This document shows, one piece after another, positions 51,870 to 60,479 of a stretch of DNA of 64,000 bases. The notes beneath the pieces are model-generated. The model ran no database searches, had not been told where the DNA came from, and saw only the letters and a list, made by a program, of their open reading frames with translations. Source of the stretch: Mucisphaera sp965279675 (GTDB lineage Bacteria > Planctomycetota > Phycisphaerae > Phycisphaerales > Phycisphaeraceae); contig NZ_CBDIIJ010000002.1 of NCBI RefSeq assembly GCF_965279675.1, forward strand, positions 1,054,001 to 1,118,000. Reading direction: 5' to 3'. Position numbers and translations under genes: made by a program. The stretch's first letter is position 1. Each line of letters begins with the position of its first letter.

Positions 51870-53959
51870 CACATCTGGAGCAGCTGACGGAGAGTGGTTT
51901 TCCTGACAGGGGTACGACGGGCATCAGGGCGAACCTGTTGGAGGGTGATGCAGGCGCAGTGCTTGGACAGGCTTTCTCTACGGGTGACGACGTGCACGCT
52001 TTGCGGATGATGGTTGAGCCTCGCGGTCTGACAGAGGGTCGGGTGATTCTGATGGCTGCGTCTGATGATGATGGGCCACTATGGTGGTTAGAGCTAGATG
52101 GCGACTTGGGAGTGTTGAGCTTGATTGAGCGTGGTGGCGGCGACCTGAGCTGGTCGTGGTTGCGGGGGCCACGATGGAGTTGTGTTGAGGTGCAATCGGT
52201 TCCTGAAGAAGACCGTCTGACGCTTGAAGTGAATGGCATCGAGATCGGGAGCCTGGCGGGCGTGAGTCATGGCTCGCTGGTGGCGGCAGACCTCGGGGTT
52301 GTGTGGCGTGACGAGCGAGCCCGTGGCTTTGTTGATCTCGACGAGTGGGTGGCTTCGAGTGAGCGAATTGGACCACTGAAGATACCGGCGTCAAGCGACC
52401 TTGCTTCGGACCCAAAACGCTGGGCGGTGCTTTACCGGGCCGCCGACCCAGATTCCATCGCTTTTGCGGAGGTGTATGCGCAGCGGCATGGGGTTCCGTT
52501 GGGCAACCTGATTGCGCTTGATGTGCCTGAAGGTGAGACTTTCGATCTGGCTGGATATGACGATCTGCTCGATCAAGTGGAGAGCTATCTTTATCGGCAG
52601 GGTCTGGGCGAGCAGGTGTGCGGGATTCTTGTGGGCTACGGCGTCCCTGGCCTGGTCGATCTTGGGGGTGGGCTCAATCGGTTGCCGGTTGCGTCGCTGC
52701 TTATGTCGTCCGCCGAGGACCTCTCCCCTGTGGAGCACACGCTGCATCTCGAAGAGGATGATGCTCTCAGGGTTCAGAGCCTTTCTGGTATCAGGCTTTC
52801 AGCAAGAATGGATGGACCGTCGCTTGCGGAGGCGCTTGATCTGTTGGATCGCGCGGATCTGGTTTCGGCTGGGTCAGTTGGCTCATCCGGGGATGAGCGA
52901 CTCTATGTGGACACGGACGGACTGCTGGCGACAAGCGCTCCTTCGCTGGCTCAGGCTCATGCATCGTTTGTTGAGAGTGACCTCGCCAAGGCCACGCGGT
53001 TAGACGTGGTGGCGGGTCATGCCAGTCCGGATCTTGGGATCGATCGTGTGTCGGAGGACGGCCTGGTCTGGATCGGGCTCGGGGGCGTCTATCCCGGTGA
53101 TCTCTTTGGGGAACCGAGGGGATCGAGGGCATGGTTCGTGCAAGCGGGGGCGAACAGTGCTGCTCTGGCTTCCATCAGAGAGATTGTGGGTGGATCGTCG
53201 TGGGCCAGACAAGCTATTGAGGCTGGCTATGCGGCCGTTGCTGGAGGCGTCAGCTCGTTCACGCTGTCAGATTCGCCAGGCATCGCAATCGCTGTCGATC
53301 GGCTGATGCGTGGCTGGACACTTGCGGAGAGTTGGGCCGCGTGCCTGCCGAGGCTGCGTGGACCGTTGGAGCTGATCGGTGATCCACTGATGAGGATTCC
53401 CCTTCCTAAGGCGGGGTGGGACCTGAGGATTGGGTCTGGCGAGGCTGCGGATGGTGAACTGCTGGCAAGTGGCCGTGGCGGCCAGCGTGTCGTTGACATG
53501 AATGAAGTCGCGTCTGGGTCTGGTGTAGCAAGGCATGTTCTTGTACCGATGGACGCTGAGGGCGAACCCGCAGATGTTGCGTGGGGCATGCGATTCATCT
53601 CGGATCATCAGGGGCATCGCGATGCTGGCGTTTCCTGGGTTTGGCCGACGCGCCCGGGCTGGCCGCTGCACGCGGATGATCAGTTCCTCTCTGGCTGCAT
53701 CATCTGGCCCTGCAGCCTGAGGGAAGCCGGCGTCGCTTCCGTATCGGTACTTACCGAAACCAGCACCGGACAGACCCGATCGAAGATCAGCTATGCCCCC
53801 GGTGATCGGCGTATAGACTGGCTGGCTGAGATCCCGGATGCGCGATCTCGTCTCTGTTTCGAGGTCAGCATGGACGGTGGCACGATCGTAACAAGCCCTT
53901 GGTCTGCCTGGCATCAGGGGCGAACTCAAGAGCTCAAACAACCAGCTGTGCGAGGGTGA
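51866..53959 (+). CDS. TIGR03790-like protein in the tail module (large, unknown function)
   Basis: This 697-aa protein starts at ATG 51866, overlapping the previous gene by 4 bases, with GGGAGG upstream. An N-terminal region of about 180 residues is followed by a segment closely resembling TIGR03790. That part shows WAVLYRAADPDSIAFAEVYA, ILVGYGVPGLV, LMRGWTLAESWAACLP and GDPLMRIPL. The family is uncharacterised and mostly in planctomycetes and related phyla, usually in exported proteins. Its presence inside a phage structural run is unusual. The C-terminal 120 residues look like an added domain. Function cannot be stated. Confidence 0.7.
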   Translation: MTHLEQLTESGFPDRGTTGIRANLLEGDAGAVLGQAFSTGDDVHALRMMVEPRGLTEGRVILMAASDDDGPLWWLELDGDLGVLSLIERGGGDLSWSWLRGPRWSCVEVQSVPEEDRLTLEVNGIEIGSLAGVSHGSLVAADLGVVWRDERARGFVDLDEWVASSERIGPLKIPASSDLASDPKRWAVLYRAADPDSIAFAEVYAQRHGVPLGNLIALDVPEGETFDLAGYDDLLDQVESYLYRQGLGEQVCGILVGYGVPGLVDLGGGLNRLPVASLLMSSAEDLSPVEHTLHLEEDDALRVQSLSGIRLSARMDGPSLAEALDLLDRADLVSAGSVGSSGDERLYVDTDGLLATSAPSLAQAHASFVESDLAKATRLDVVAGHASPDLGIDRVSEDGLVWIGLGGVYPGDLFGEPRGSRAWFVQAGANSAALASIREIVGGSSWARQAIEAGYAAVAGGVSSFTLSDSPGIAIAVDRLMRGWTLAESWAACLPRLRGPLELIGDPLMRIPLPKAGWDLRIGSGEAADGELLASGRGGQRVVDMNEVASGSGVARHVLVPMDAEGEPADVAWGMRFISDHQGHRDAGVSWVWPTRPGWPLHADDQFLSGCIIWPCSLREAGVASVSVLTETSTGQTRSKISYAPGDRRIDWLAEIPDARSRLCFEVSMDGGTIVTSPWSAWHQGRTQELKQPAVRG

Positions 53960-53962
53960 ACG

Positions 53963-55612
53963 ATGCGCGTGATGTCCAGCAACCTATCTCATCCGTCCGG
54001 CGAGGCGGAGCCATTGATTATGGTTCATGGTTTCCCGGTGGACGACGCAGAGTTGGTGTCTTACGAGGTCGCCGGGCGTCTTGGGAAGCGCGACGTCACG
54101 GTGGCTCTACCCGGTAGTTGGATGCGAGGTCAGTCCATCGAACTGGCGTGCCCCTATCGATTGTCAGATGAACGCACCGGTCTCAGAACGATCTATCGAG
54201 GACAGCATGCTGAGAAACTGAGTCAGACGGATTCATCGGGTCGCAGGCAGCACTGGAAGCTGAAGGACAGATGGGGCCAGCGCCTCAACAGCCGGCTCCG
54301 AGACCTGCCGTCGGCCTGGTTACTGGGATCTGGGGAGCGGACGCTGGCTCTTCGAGCGGGGGTGGGAGCCAATCGTGCCCCCGAGGCGATAGCTGTCAAC
54401 GGACTCAACATCTATCCTCCCGTGGAGAAGGGTCAAGGCAAACCCTGGCAGGTCGATCAGGCTATTCAGCTGCTGCTGAGCCTTGCTGATTTGGAGATTC
54501 ACTGGCTTGTTCCAGCGTCTGTCTCGCAGGCACGCCTCGAACAGGATCTCTTTCTCAACCAGCGCCTTGAACAGGCACTACAGCAACTGGTAGATGACCA
54601 CGAGCTGCGGATGAGGCGGTCAGAAGATCATGCGTGCGTAGAAATTACTGCTGACCAATCAGGCTTACACCGTCGTGTTACGGTGGGGATCGAGCGATTG
54701 AATGGCCGCCTCGTTGAAGGTTGTCTCGAAACGCCAGCCGTTCAGGGCCGGGCAGAAGCGAGTGGCTGGCGGGTTGAATCGACGTTTGAACTGCACCCGG
54801 CCTGGGATCCGGCGCTGACCATAGAGCCAGACTCAGCCTATTCACCGAGAACCTCATGCAACTTTGAGACTGTGAGCGATGTCTTTCGCCGTTGGGTGCT
54901 CAATGAAGATGGCGCCTTTGTTGATGCCCCTTATTCGCTGCCTGTCTTTGATCTATGTGCGTTCTTCGACGACCCACAAACGCCGGTTGCCCCGCTTCGG
55001 TTCATGCCCCCTCTTTCGAGGACCACGGATAACGAACCCATGTCTTCGCTGGTGGAGATAAGCGAGGACAGTGGCAGTACCTGGCGTGTGGTCACCAATC
55101 GTAGGATTCTCACGGAACGCGCGGGGGTGTGGCTCAGCGACCACGAGCTCGGCGCGTCATATCTCGAAGCGGCTCGACAGGGCCATGCAAGATGCCGGAT
55201 CACGGCAAGTCTTCGTAGCCCTTTGCCTGTTGTCACCAGCTACACCAAGGGGCATGCGTTTGGGGGCAATCCCATCCAGCGCATCTATGAGGCTACCAAG
55301 GCATACAGCTTCACGCGGCTCGCCCATGGCAGCCGCTTCTACGACCAGGTGCGAGCTGGCAGCCGTACCGCTGATGTACGTGACGATACCGAACGCATGA
55401 GAAGCTGGCTGCGGAAGCAGGTGTGTGGGGCGTCTGCCAGCAGGCCTGCACGGATTGAACTGATCGGCAAGCAGTTCTGGTTTCAGCCTGGCGATCGGAT
55501 CTGTATCGATGAGCTGGGGTATGAACCACTTCGCTGCGAACGTATCCGTTGGCACCATAGCCGGTCTTCAGCCACTGGCCGTACGCTACTCGAAGGCATT
55601 CTGGAGGTTTAA
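53963..55612 (+). CDS. Large phage tail or hub-like protein
   Basis: This 549-aa protein has an N-terminal beta-rich part (MVHGFPVDDAELVSYEVAGRLGKRDVTVALPG). The remainder is mixed alpha/beta, with helical segments around residues 160-230. It has the size and late position of a baseplate hub or receptor-binding protein. No family recognised; no peptidase or lysozyme motif seen. Confidence 0.5.
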   Translation: MRVMSSNLSHPSGEAEPLIMVHGFPVDDAELVSYEVAGRLGKRDVTVALPGSWMRGQSIELACPYRLSDERTGLRTIYRGQHAEKLSQTDSSGRRQHWKLKDRWGQRLNSRLRDLPSAWLLGSGERTLALRAGVGANRAPEAIAVNGLNIYPPVEKGQGKPWQVDQAIQLLLSLADLEIHWLVPASVSQARLEQDLFLNQRLEQALQQLVDDHELRMRRSEDHACVEITADQSGLHRRVTVGIERLNGRLVEGCLETPAVQGRAEASGWRVESTFELHPAWDPALTIEPDSAYSPRTSCNFETVSDVFRRWVLNEDGAFVDAPYSLPVFDLCAFFDDPQTPVAPLRFMPPLSRTTDNEPMSSLVEISEDSGSTWRVVTNRRILTERAGVWLSDHELGASYLEAARQGHARCRITASLRSPLPVVTSYTKGHAFGGNPIQRIYEATKAYSFTRLAHGSRFYDQVRAGSRTADVRDDTERMRSWLRKQVCGASASRPARIELIGKQFWFQPGDRICIDELGYEPLRCERIRWHHSRSSATGRTLLEGILEV

Positions 55613-55614
55613 TC

Positions 55615-55902
55615 ATGATCGATGCGGATCTGGCACCGATTGCGCAGCTCGGGGCTGCGGGTGTGATGGGGTTGCTCTGGGTTTGGGAGAGGAACCTGTC
55701 GGGCAAGCGAGAACGCGAGTTGACCGAAGCGCACACGAAGCTGATGAGCCGTGAGTTGGCCCTGCACGAAGTCGTCGAGCTGGTGCGGCAGAACGCCTGT
55801 GCCCTCGAGCGCTTTGAACAGACTGAGCAACGCCTGGCCAGGGCGGTAGAGCTGCTCGCAGAGCGTATTGGCGGGGTCCAGCATGTTCAGCAACCTGGTT
55901 GA
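55615..55902 (+). CDS. Holin-like small membrane protein
   Basis: This 95-aa protein starts at ATG 55615, with GGAGG 8 bases upstream. It has one membrane helix near the N-terminus (IAQLGAAGVMGLLWVWERN) followed by charged coiled-coil helices. This layout is common for holins of the BhlA/BlyA sort, which make lesions for lysin release. No lysin gene follows. It could also be a tail-assembly anchor. Confidence 0.6.
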   Translation: MIDADLAPIAQLGAAGVMGLLWVWERNLSGKRERELTEAHTKLMSRELALHEVVELVRQNACALERFEQTEQRLARAVELLAERIGGVQHVQQPG

Positions 55903-55915
55903 TTAATATGGTGAG

Positions 55916-56410
55916 ATGCGAGTTTTCTGGTTGATGACGGCGTTGCTGGTGGCTGCGGGCGCACTGTTTGGCTGTCGCTCGGACCCCGAGAGCGACTGGC
56001 GGGACCGGGAATTACCCGGCGGTATCTGGGTCGCTGAGCCGGAGGGGCTTCGGATTCACCCATCGACCCGGTTTGTGGAAGAAGAGGGCGAGCGTTTCCT
56101 GGACGTGCGCGTGGAGGTGGTGGATGTTTTTGGAGACAGCATCAAGCACGCGATGCGGTATCGCTTTGAGTTGTGGGCTGGCGGTCTGGGCGGAACAGCG
56201 CAAACACGGGTTGAGGACTGGGAAGCCGAAGCGATGACGGCCATCCAGCAGCGTAGCGCCTACGACCCGGTTACGCGTTCTTACGTGTGGCGACTGAGCA
56301 TCGACCCACCGTTGACCGAGCTCCTGCGTCCCAGGCTGCTGGCTCTTGCTCAGACGCCCGATGGTAAGCGGCTGCAGGCCGAGGCGAATCTCAGACGGTT
56401 TGAGCCTTAA
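55916..56410 (+). CDS. Putative lipoprotein of the phage-like run
   Basis: This 164-aa protein has a hydrophobic N-terminus (FWLMTALLVAAGALFG) and the cysteine of a lipobox-like GC, then an acidic mature part with beta-strand character (FVEEEGERFLDVRVEVVDVFGD). The family is unknown. Its stop overlaps the convergent phosphohexomutase stop. It could be the last particle-associated gene or a host gene. Confidence 0.55.
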   Translation: MRVFWLMTALLVAAGALFGCRSDPESDWRDRELPGGIWVAEPEGLRIHPSTRFVEEEGERFLDVRVEVVDVFGDSIKHAMRYRFELWAGGLGGTAQTRVEDWEAEAMTAIQQRSAYDPVTRSYVWRLSIDPPLTELLRPRLLALAQTPDGKRLQAEANLRRFEP

Positions 56411-57765
56411 GCCTCCAGAGCCTCAGCGGCCTCGCTGGCCAGTGCTTCCGCTTCATTGAGGGTTGGGGCTTCAGCAATGAAGCGCAGGATGGGCTCGGTG
56501 TTGCTGGTACGAACATGTAGCCACTTGTTGGCGTAGTCGAATCGGACGCCGTCTGTTTGATCAACCCTGGCGTCACTCAGCTTCTGCATCAGTGCTTCTG
56601 TAATCTGCTCAAAGGGTCGATCGGGCCGTGGCACCTTGTTCTTGGACATCACGTAAACGGGCAAGCTGTCACGCAGTTCGGCCAGTGTTTGATCGGTTTC
56701 GGCCATGTGTTCGAGAACGAGCACCATCGCGACAAGGCTGTCACGTATGTGGCTGAGTCGGGGGTCGATGACGCCGCCGTTGCCTTCCCCGCCCAGGACG
56801 GCATGTTTCTGTTGCATGACAGCGGCCACGTTGGCTTCGCCGACCGCACTGCGTACCACGTCTGCGCCGACGTTGGCCGCCAGATCGTCGATCATGCGGC
56901 TGGTTGAGAGGTTGGCGACGGCGACGTCACCCTTCTGGAGCCTGTGACGAGCCGCGAGTGCCAGCGTGCACTCTTCGCCGATGTAGCGTCCGGTGTTATC
57001 GATGATTGCTAATCGATCGGCGTCGGGGTCCTGCGCGAACCCTGCATCGGCACCATGCTTACGAACGGCTTCAGCCAACTCGGTGAGGTTCTGTTCGAGC
57101 GGTTCCGGCTCGTGCGGGAAAGCGCCAGTGGGCTCATCGTGGAGGTGGATTAGCTGGACGCCCAGTGCTTCCAGCAGTGCACGGGCTTCGGCACCCCCCG
57201 CGCCGCAGACGCTATCAACCACGACTTTGAATGGCCTGGCCTGAACGGCCTGGACATCGATGAGTAATGCAGCGGCCTGAGCGTGCTCGGCCGAGGCATC
57301 GAAGTCGGAAGGGTCAATCTGTGTCCTTTCGGGGGATGAGGGAGGAGCGATGTCAGCGAGCTGCTTAAATCGATCCACGACTTTCTGGGCCTCATCGGCA
57401 CGTGGTGCCGAGCCATCGGGCTTAATCAGCTTGATACCGTTCCAGGGTGTCGGGTTGTGGCTGGCGGTCAGCACGATGCCGAAGCTGTTGAGCTTCTTCG
57501 CGGCAATGCCAACCGCTGGTGTTGAGCAGATGCCCAGGTCGACAGCCCTTACACCTGCCTCGGCCAGTCCTGCGGCGACCGAAGCGGCGAGTTCAGGGCC
57601 GGAAGGACGAGAATCCCGACCAATCAGTAATTGGTCGATCTTCCCGGTCTCTCTGATGATCTGACCTACAGCCAGGCCGTACCTGTAAGCAACCGCGGGC
57701 GTCAGCGATTCACCGACAATGCCGCGCAGTCCGCTGACGCCGAGCATGAGAGGGGCTTTGCTCAT
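56407..57765 (-). CDS. Phosphomannomutase/phosphoglucosamine mutase family (archaeal-type GlmM)
   Basis: This 452-aa protein has the alpha-D-phosphohexomutase layout. The catalytic serine is in TASHNPTPWNG, magnesium-binding is DPDADRLAI, sugar-binding is GGEGNGGVI (the archaeal-type form) and phosphate-binding is RTSNTEPILRF. Substrate preference cannot be fixed from sequence: glucosamine-6-P, mannose-6-P or glucose-6-P. It converges with the lipoprotein gene and has a 4-base overlap with the HAD gene upstream. Confidence 0.85.
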   Translation of the reverse strand: MSKAPLMLGVSGLRGIVGESLTPAVAYRYGLAVGQIIRETGKIDQLLIGRDSRPSGPELAASVAAGLAEAGVRAVDLGICSTPAVGIAAKKLNSFGIVLTASHNPTPWNGIKLIKPDGSAPRADEAQKVVDRFKQLADIAPPSSPERTQIDPSDFDASAEHAQAAALLIDVQAVQARPFKVVVDSVCGAGGAEARALLEALGVQLIHLHDEPTGAFPHEPEPLEQNLTELAEAVRKHGADAGFAQDPDADRLAIIDNTGRYIGEECTLALAARHRLQKGDVAVANLSTSRMIDDLAANVGADVVRSAVGEANVAAVMQQKHAVLGGEGNGGVIDPRLSHIRDSLVAMVLVLEHMAETDQTLAELRDSLPVYVMSKNKVPRPDRPFEQITEALMQKLSDARVDQTDGVRFDYANKWLHVRTSNTEPILRFIAEAPTLNEAEALASEAAEALEA

Positions 57766-58475
57766 AATTGACTCTTAAATGTTGTGCGGATCCAGTCGGG
57801 GTCGATGCCCTCGAGATGGGGCAGGATATGCTCCGCCTCACCGAGATCAGAAGCGGGCTGGTTCGTCGTAAGCCCCAGCCGTCTGAGGCCAGCCTCCTTT
57901 GCCGATCTCAGGCCGGCGGGAGTGTCTTCGATGGCCAGCAGGCGCTTGGGTGACAACAGGTGCTGCGGGTGGGCGTGGGCGAGCAGATCTGCGGCCAGCC
58001 GATAGGTTTCCGGATCGGGCTTGGATCGCTGGACGTCGTCGGCCGCCACGACAATCTGAAACAGGTCGGTGGCGTTGTGAGACGTGAGCACGCCTTGAAT
58101 ATCGGCATGGGTTGCTCCGCTGGCAATCGCGATAGGAATCTCCTCTGCCTGAAGGGCCCGAGCCAGTTCCAGAGCCCCGGGCACGAGTGGGATCCCATCG
58201 GCAACGATGCGATCGAAAGCCGACTGCTTGGCTGCCATGAGCAGCCTGATGGTCGCGGGGTCCACCGCTTGCGATGCCTGGCCAAAATCTGACAGGATCG
58301 CCGCGAAGGCCTCTCTGTCATCGAAGCCGATGTAGCGCTTGCGGTAGTGGGCCTCGTCAAAGCTGATGCCGCGATCGGCGACTGCTTCGAGCATAGCCCG
58401 ATAGTGGGCAACCTCCGAGTCGGCGATGACACCATCGAAATCGAAGATGACGCCTTGTATCGTGGAGTCCTTCAT
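57762..58475 (-). CDS. HAD-superfamily phosphatase (beta-phosphoglucomutase-like)
   Basis: This 237-aa protein has the motif I FDFDGVIADSE, motif II IASGATHADI, the lysine in SKPDPETY and motif IV AIEDTPAGLRSAKEAG. A helical cap domain lies between. These are the residues of beta-phosphoglucomutase and phosphoglycolate phosphatase-like enzymes. Coupled to the phosphohexomutase by a 4-base overlap, it probably acts on a sugar phosphate. Confidence 0.85.
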   Translation of the reverse strand: MKDSTIQGVIFDFDGVIADSEVAHYRAMLEAVADRGISFDEAHYRKRYIGFDDREAFAAILSDFGQASQAVDPATIRLLMAAKQSAFDRIVADGIPLVPGALELARALQAEEIPIAIASGATHADIQGVLTSHNATDLFQIVVAADDVQRSKPDPETYRLAADLLAHAHPQHLLSPKRLLAIEDTPAGLRSAKEAGLRRLGLTTNQPASDLGEAEHILPHLEGIDPDWIRTTFKSQL

Positions 58476-58534
58476 CCGTGGGAGTGTAAGGCATCGCTAC
58501 GGATATCTGGGCAAGCCATAAAGGAACCATCGAC

Positions 58535-59047
58535 TTGAACGCTTCCATGATCAACGACGTCATCACACCGGCCTTGATGATCTCTGCCTGCGGGCTTCTC
58601 TGTCTGGCACAGTTCGCCCGGTACACGGCGCTCATTGGGCGGGCCAGAGGCTTCAATCACGAGCGGCATGGTCATCTCAGGCGGCTGGAGCAGTTGGGTC
58701 AGGACAGCACCGAGCGACGGCTGCTGGAGGGTCGTATCGAGGCGTTGGCGTTTCAGACCGACCGTGTGATCGTGCACGCGAGACTCATCCGCGATGCACT
58801 GGTTTTGCTGGTCGGCTGCATCATGTTGATGGTGGTTGCTTCGCTGCTGATCGCTGCTTCATTTGTCGTGCCGGGCTGCGAGGCGGCCGCCTTCGTGGCT
58901 TTCGTGCTAGGCATGCTCTGCGTGCTGCTGGGGATGGCTTTTGTGCTGTGGGAGATGGTGATCTCTTTGTCACTGGTAAGGTACGAAACGAGGCATGTCG
59001 AGACTTTTGGGGCCGTTGATCAGGGCAGGCAGGGATCAGCGATGTAA
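58535..59047 (+). CDS. DUF2721 family membrane protein
   Basis: This 170-aa protein starts at TTG 58535, with AAGGA 9 bases upstream (ATG 58547 is the alternative). It has an N-terminal membrane segment (ITPALMISACGLLCLAQFARY), a charged loop with RARGFNHERHGHLRRLEQLG and two C-terminal membrane segments. This is the DUF2721 layout. Function unknown. Confidence 0.75.
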   Translation: MNASMINDVITPALMISACGLLCLAQFARYTALIGRARGFNHERHGHLRRLEQLGQDSTERRLLEGRIEALAFQTDRVIVHARLIRDALVLLVGCIMLMVVASLLIAASFVVPGCEAAAFVAFVLGMLCVLLGMAFVLWEMVISLSLVRYETRHVETFGAVDQGRQGSAM

Positions 59048-59077
59048 GGATGCCCTAATCGGGTCTGCGGGGGTTGC

Positions 59078-59108
59078 AATCCTGACTGCTTGGGTTAGGG
59101 TCAGGATT
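59078..59108 (+). terminator. Inverted repeat terminator after the DUF2721 gene
   Basis: AATCCTGAC (59078-59086) and GTCAGGATT (59100-59108) form a perfect 9-base stem with a 13-base loop, 30 bases after the gene's stop. A short T-rich run (ATCTTTG) follows. Confidence 0.6.
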
Positions 59109-59149
59109 CGTCAATCTTTGTGAGCCCTCGGGCGAAAAGGGGTGACCCC

Positions 59150-60448
59150 TTGGCCACCATCCAAACACCAGCCGTGCCCCATCATGGGTCAGGCGGTCTT
59201 ATTGGCACTATCATCGACCGTTTCGAGGAAGTCAGGGCCCAGAGCCTTGAGATCTGTCGCGGCCTCGACGCAGAGGACTACGTGATCCAGTCGATGCCCG
59301 AGGTGAGCCCACTCAAGTGGCATCTGGCTCACACCACCTGGTTCTTCGAACAGTTCGTGCTGGAGCCTCGTACGCCGAATTACGTCTGGCACCACGAGCA
59401 CTACCCCTACCTGTTCAACTCCTACTATCAATCGGTCGGCCCCATGCACTGCCGTGCCGACCGTGGCCTGATCTCCAGACCCACGGTTGCAGAGGTACTC
59501 ACCTACCGTGAACAGATCGAGCAACGGATCCATGCGCTGATCAAGTCGACGGACGCCGCTCTGCTTGCAGAACTCGCAGATGTGATGGAGCTTGGGCGTC
59601 ACCATGAGCAGCAGCATCAGGAACTGATGCTGACTGATATCAAGCATGTGTTTTCCAGCAATCCACTGATGCCTATTTATCGACCTGAGCCCGGTGAACT
59701 GGCTCTGGGTAACAATGAATTGACCTGGACTGAAAACACCGGCGGGGTTGGTGAGATCGGCGCCGCCGCTGAGGGCTTCGCCTTTGATCACGAGCGACCG
59801 CGACATCAGACCCTGATTCACCCACACGCCCTCGCAAACCGACTGGTGACGAATAGCGAGTATCTCGCGTTCATTGAGGATGGCGGCTACGACAAACCCG
59901 GCCACTGGCTGTCGCTCGGCTGGGATCGTGTGCAAAAAGAAGCGTGGCAAGCCCCACTGTATTGGTACCGAGAGGGCTCGCAGTGGATGGAGTTCACTCT
60001 TCATGGGCCCAGGCCGCTTCGAAACACCGAACCGGTGGTCCACCTGTCTTACTTCGAAGCCGATGCCTACGCCCGCTGGGCCGGAGCGAGACTGCCAACC
60101 GAAGCCGAATGGGAAGTCGCGGCGGCGTCTTGTCCTATCGAAGGCACACTCCTGGAATCAGATCGTTTTCACCCCGTACCGGCCGGTGAGGCATCTGGCC
60201 CCCAACAGATGATGGGGGATGCGTGGGAGTGGACCAGCAGCGCCTACAGTGCTTATCCAGGCTATCGAGCCCCCGAAGGCGCATTTGGCGAATACAACGG
60301 CAAGTTCATGTGTAATCAGTACGTGCTGCGTGGCGGTTCATGTGCCACCCCCGCTTCTCACATGCGTATCTCCTACCGGAATTTCTTTGCCCCAGAAACA
60401 CGCTGGCAGTTCACGGGCTTCCGGCTGGCTCGCGACCTCCCTATCTAA
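59150..60448 (+). CDS. egtB: Ergothioneine biosynthesis sulfoxide synthase EgtB
   Basis: I favour TTG 59150 (432 aa), with AAGGGG 7 bases upstream; GTG 59120 has no ribosome binding site. The DinB-like N-domain carries LKWHLAHTTWFFE and the iron-binding HxxxHxE motif (HHEQQHQE). The C-terminal formylglycine-type domain includes WEVAAAS, GDAWEWTSSAY, LRGGSCATP and RISYRNFF. EgtB joins trimethylhistidine and a thiol substrate using oxygen. It is in an operon with egtD. Confidence 0.93.
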   Translation: MATIQTPAVPHHGSGGLIGTIIDRFEEVRAQSLEICRGLDAEDYVIQSMPEVSPLKWHLAHTTWFFEQFVLEPRTPNYVWHHEHYPYLFNSYYQSVGPMHCRADRGLISRPTVAEVLTYREQIEQRIHALIKSTDAALLAELADVMELGRHHEQQHQELMLTDIKHVFSSNPLMPIYRPEPGELALGNNELTWTENTGGVGEIGAAAEGFAFDHERPRHQTLIHPHALANRLVTNSEYLAFIEDGGYDKPGHWLSLGWDRVQKEAWQAPLYWYREGSQWMEFTLHGPRPLRNTEPVVHLSYFEADAYARWAGARLPTEAEWEVAAASCPIEGTLLESDRFHPVPAGEASGPQQMMGDAWEWTSSAYSAYPGYRAPEGAFGEYNGKFMCNQYVLRGGSCATPASHMRISYRNFFAPETRWQFTGFRLARDLPI

Positions 60449-60479
60449 TTCCCCTGACCTATCGAGAGAAAACCCTGCC

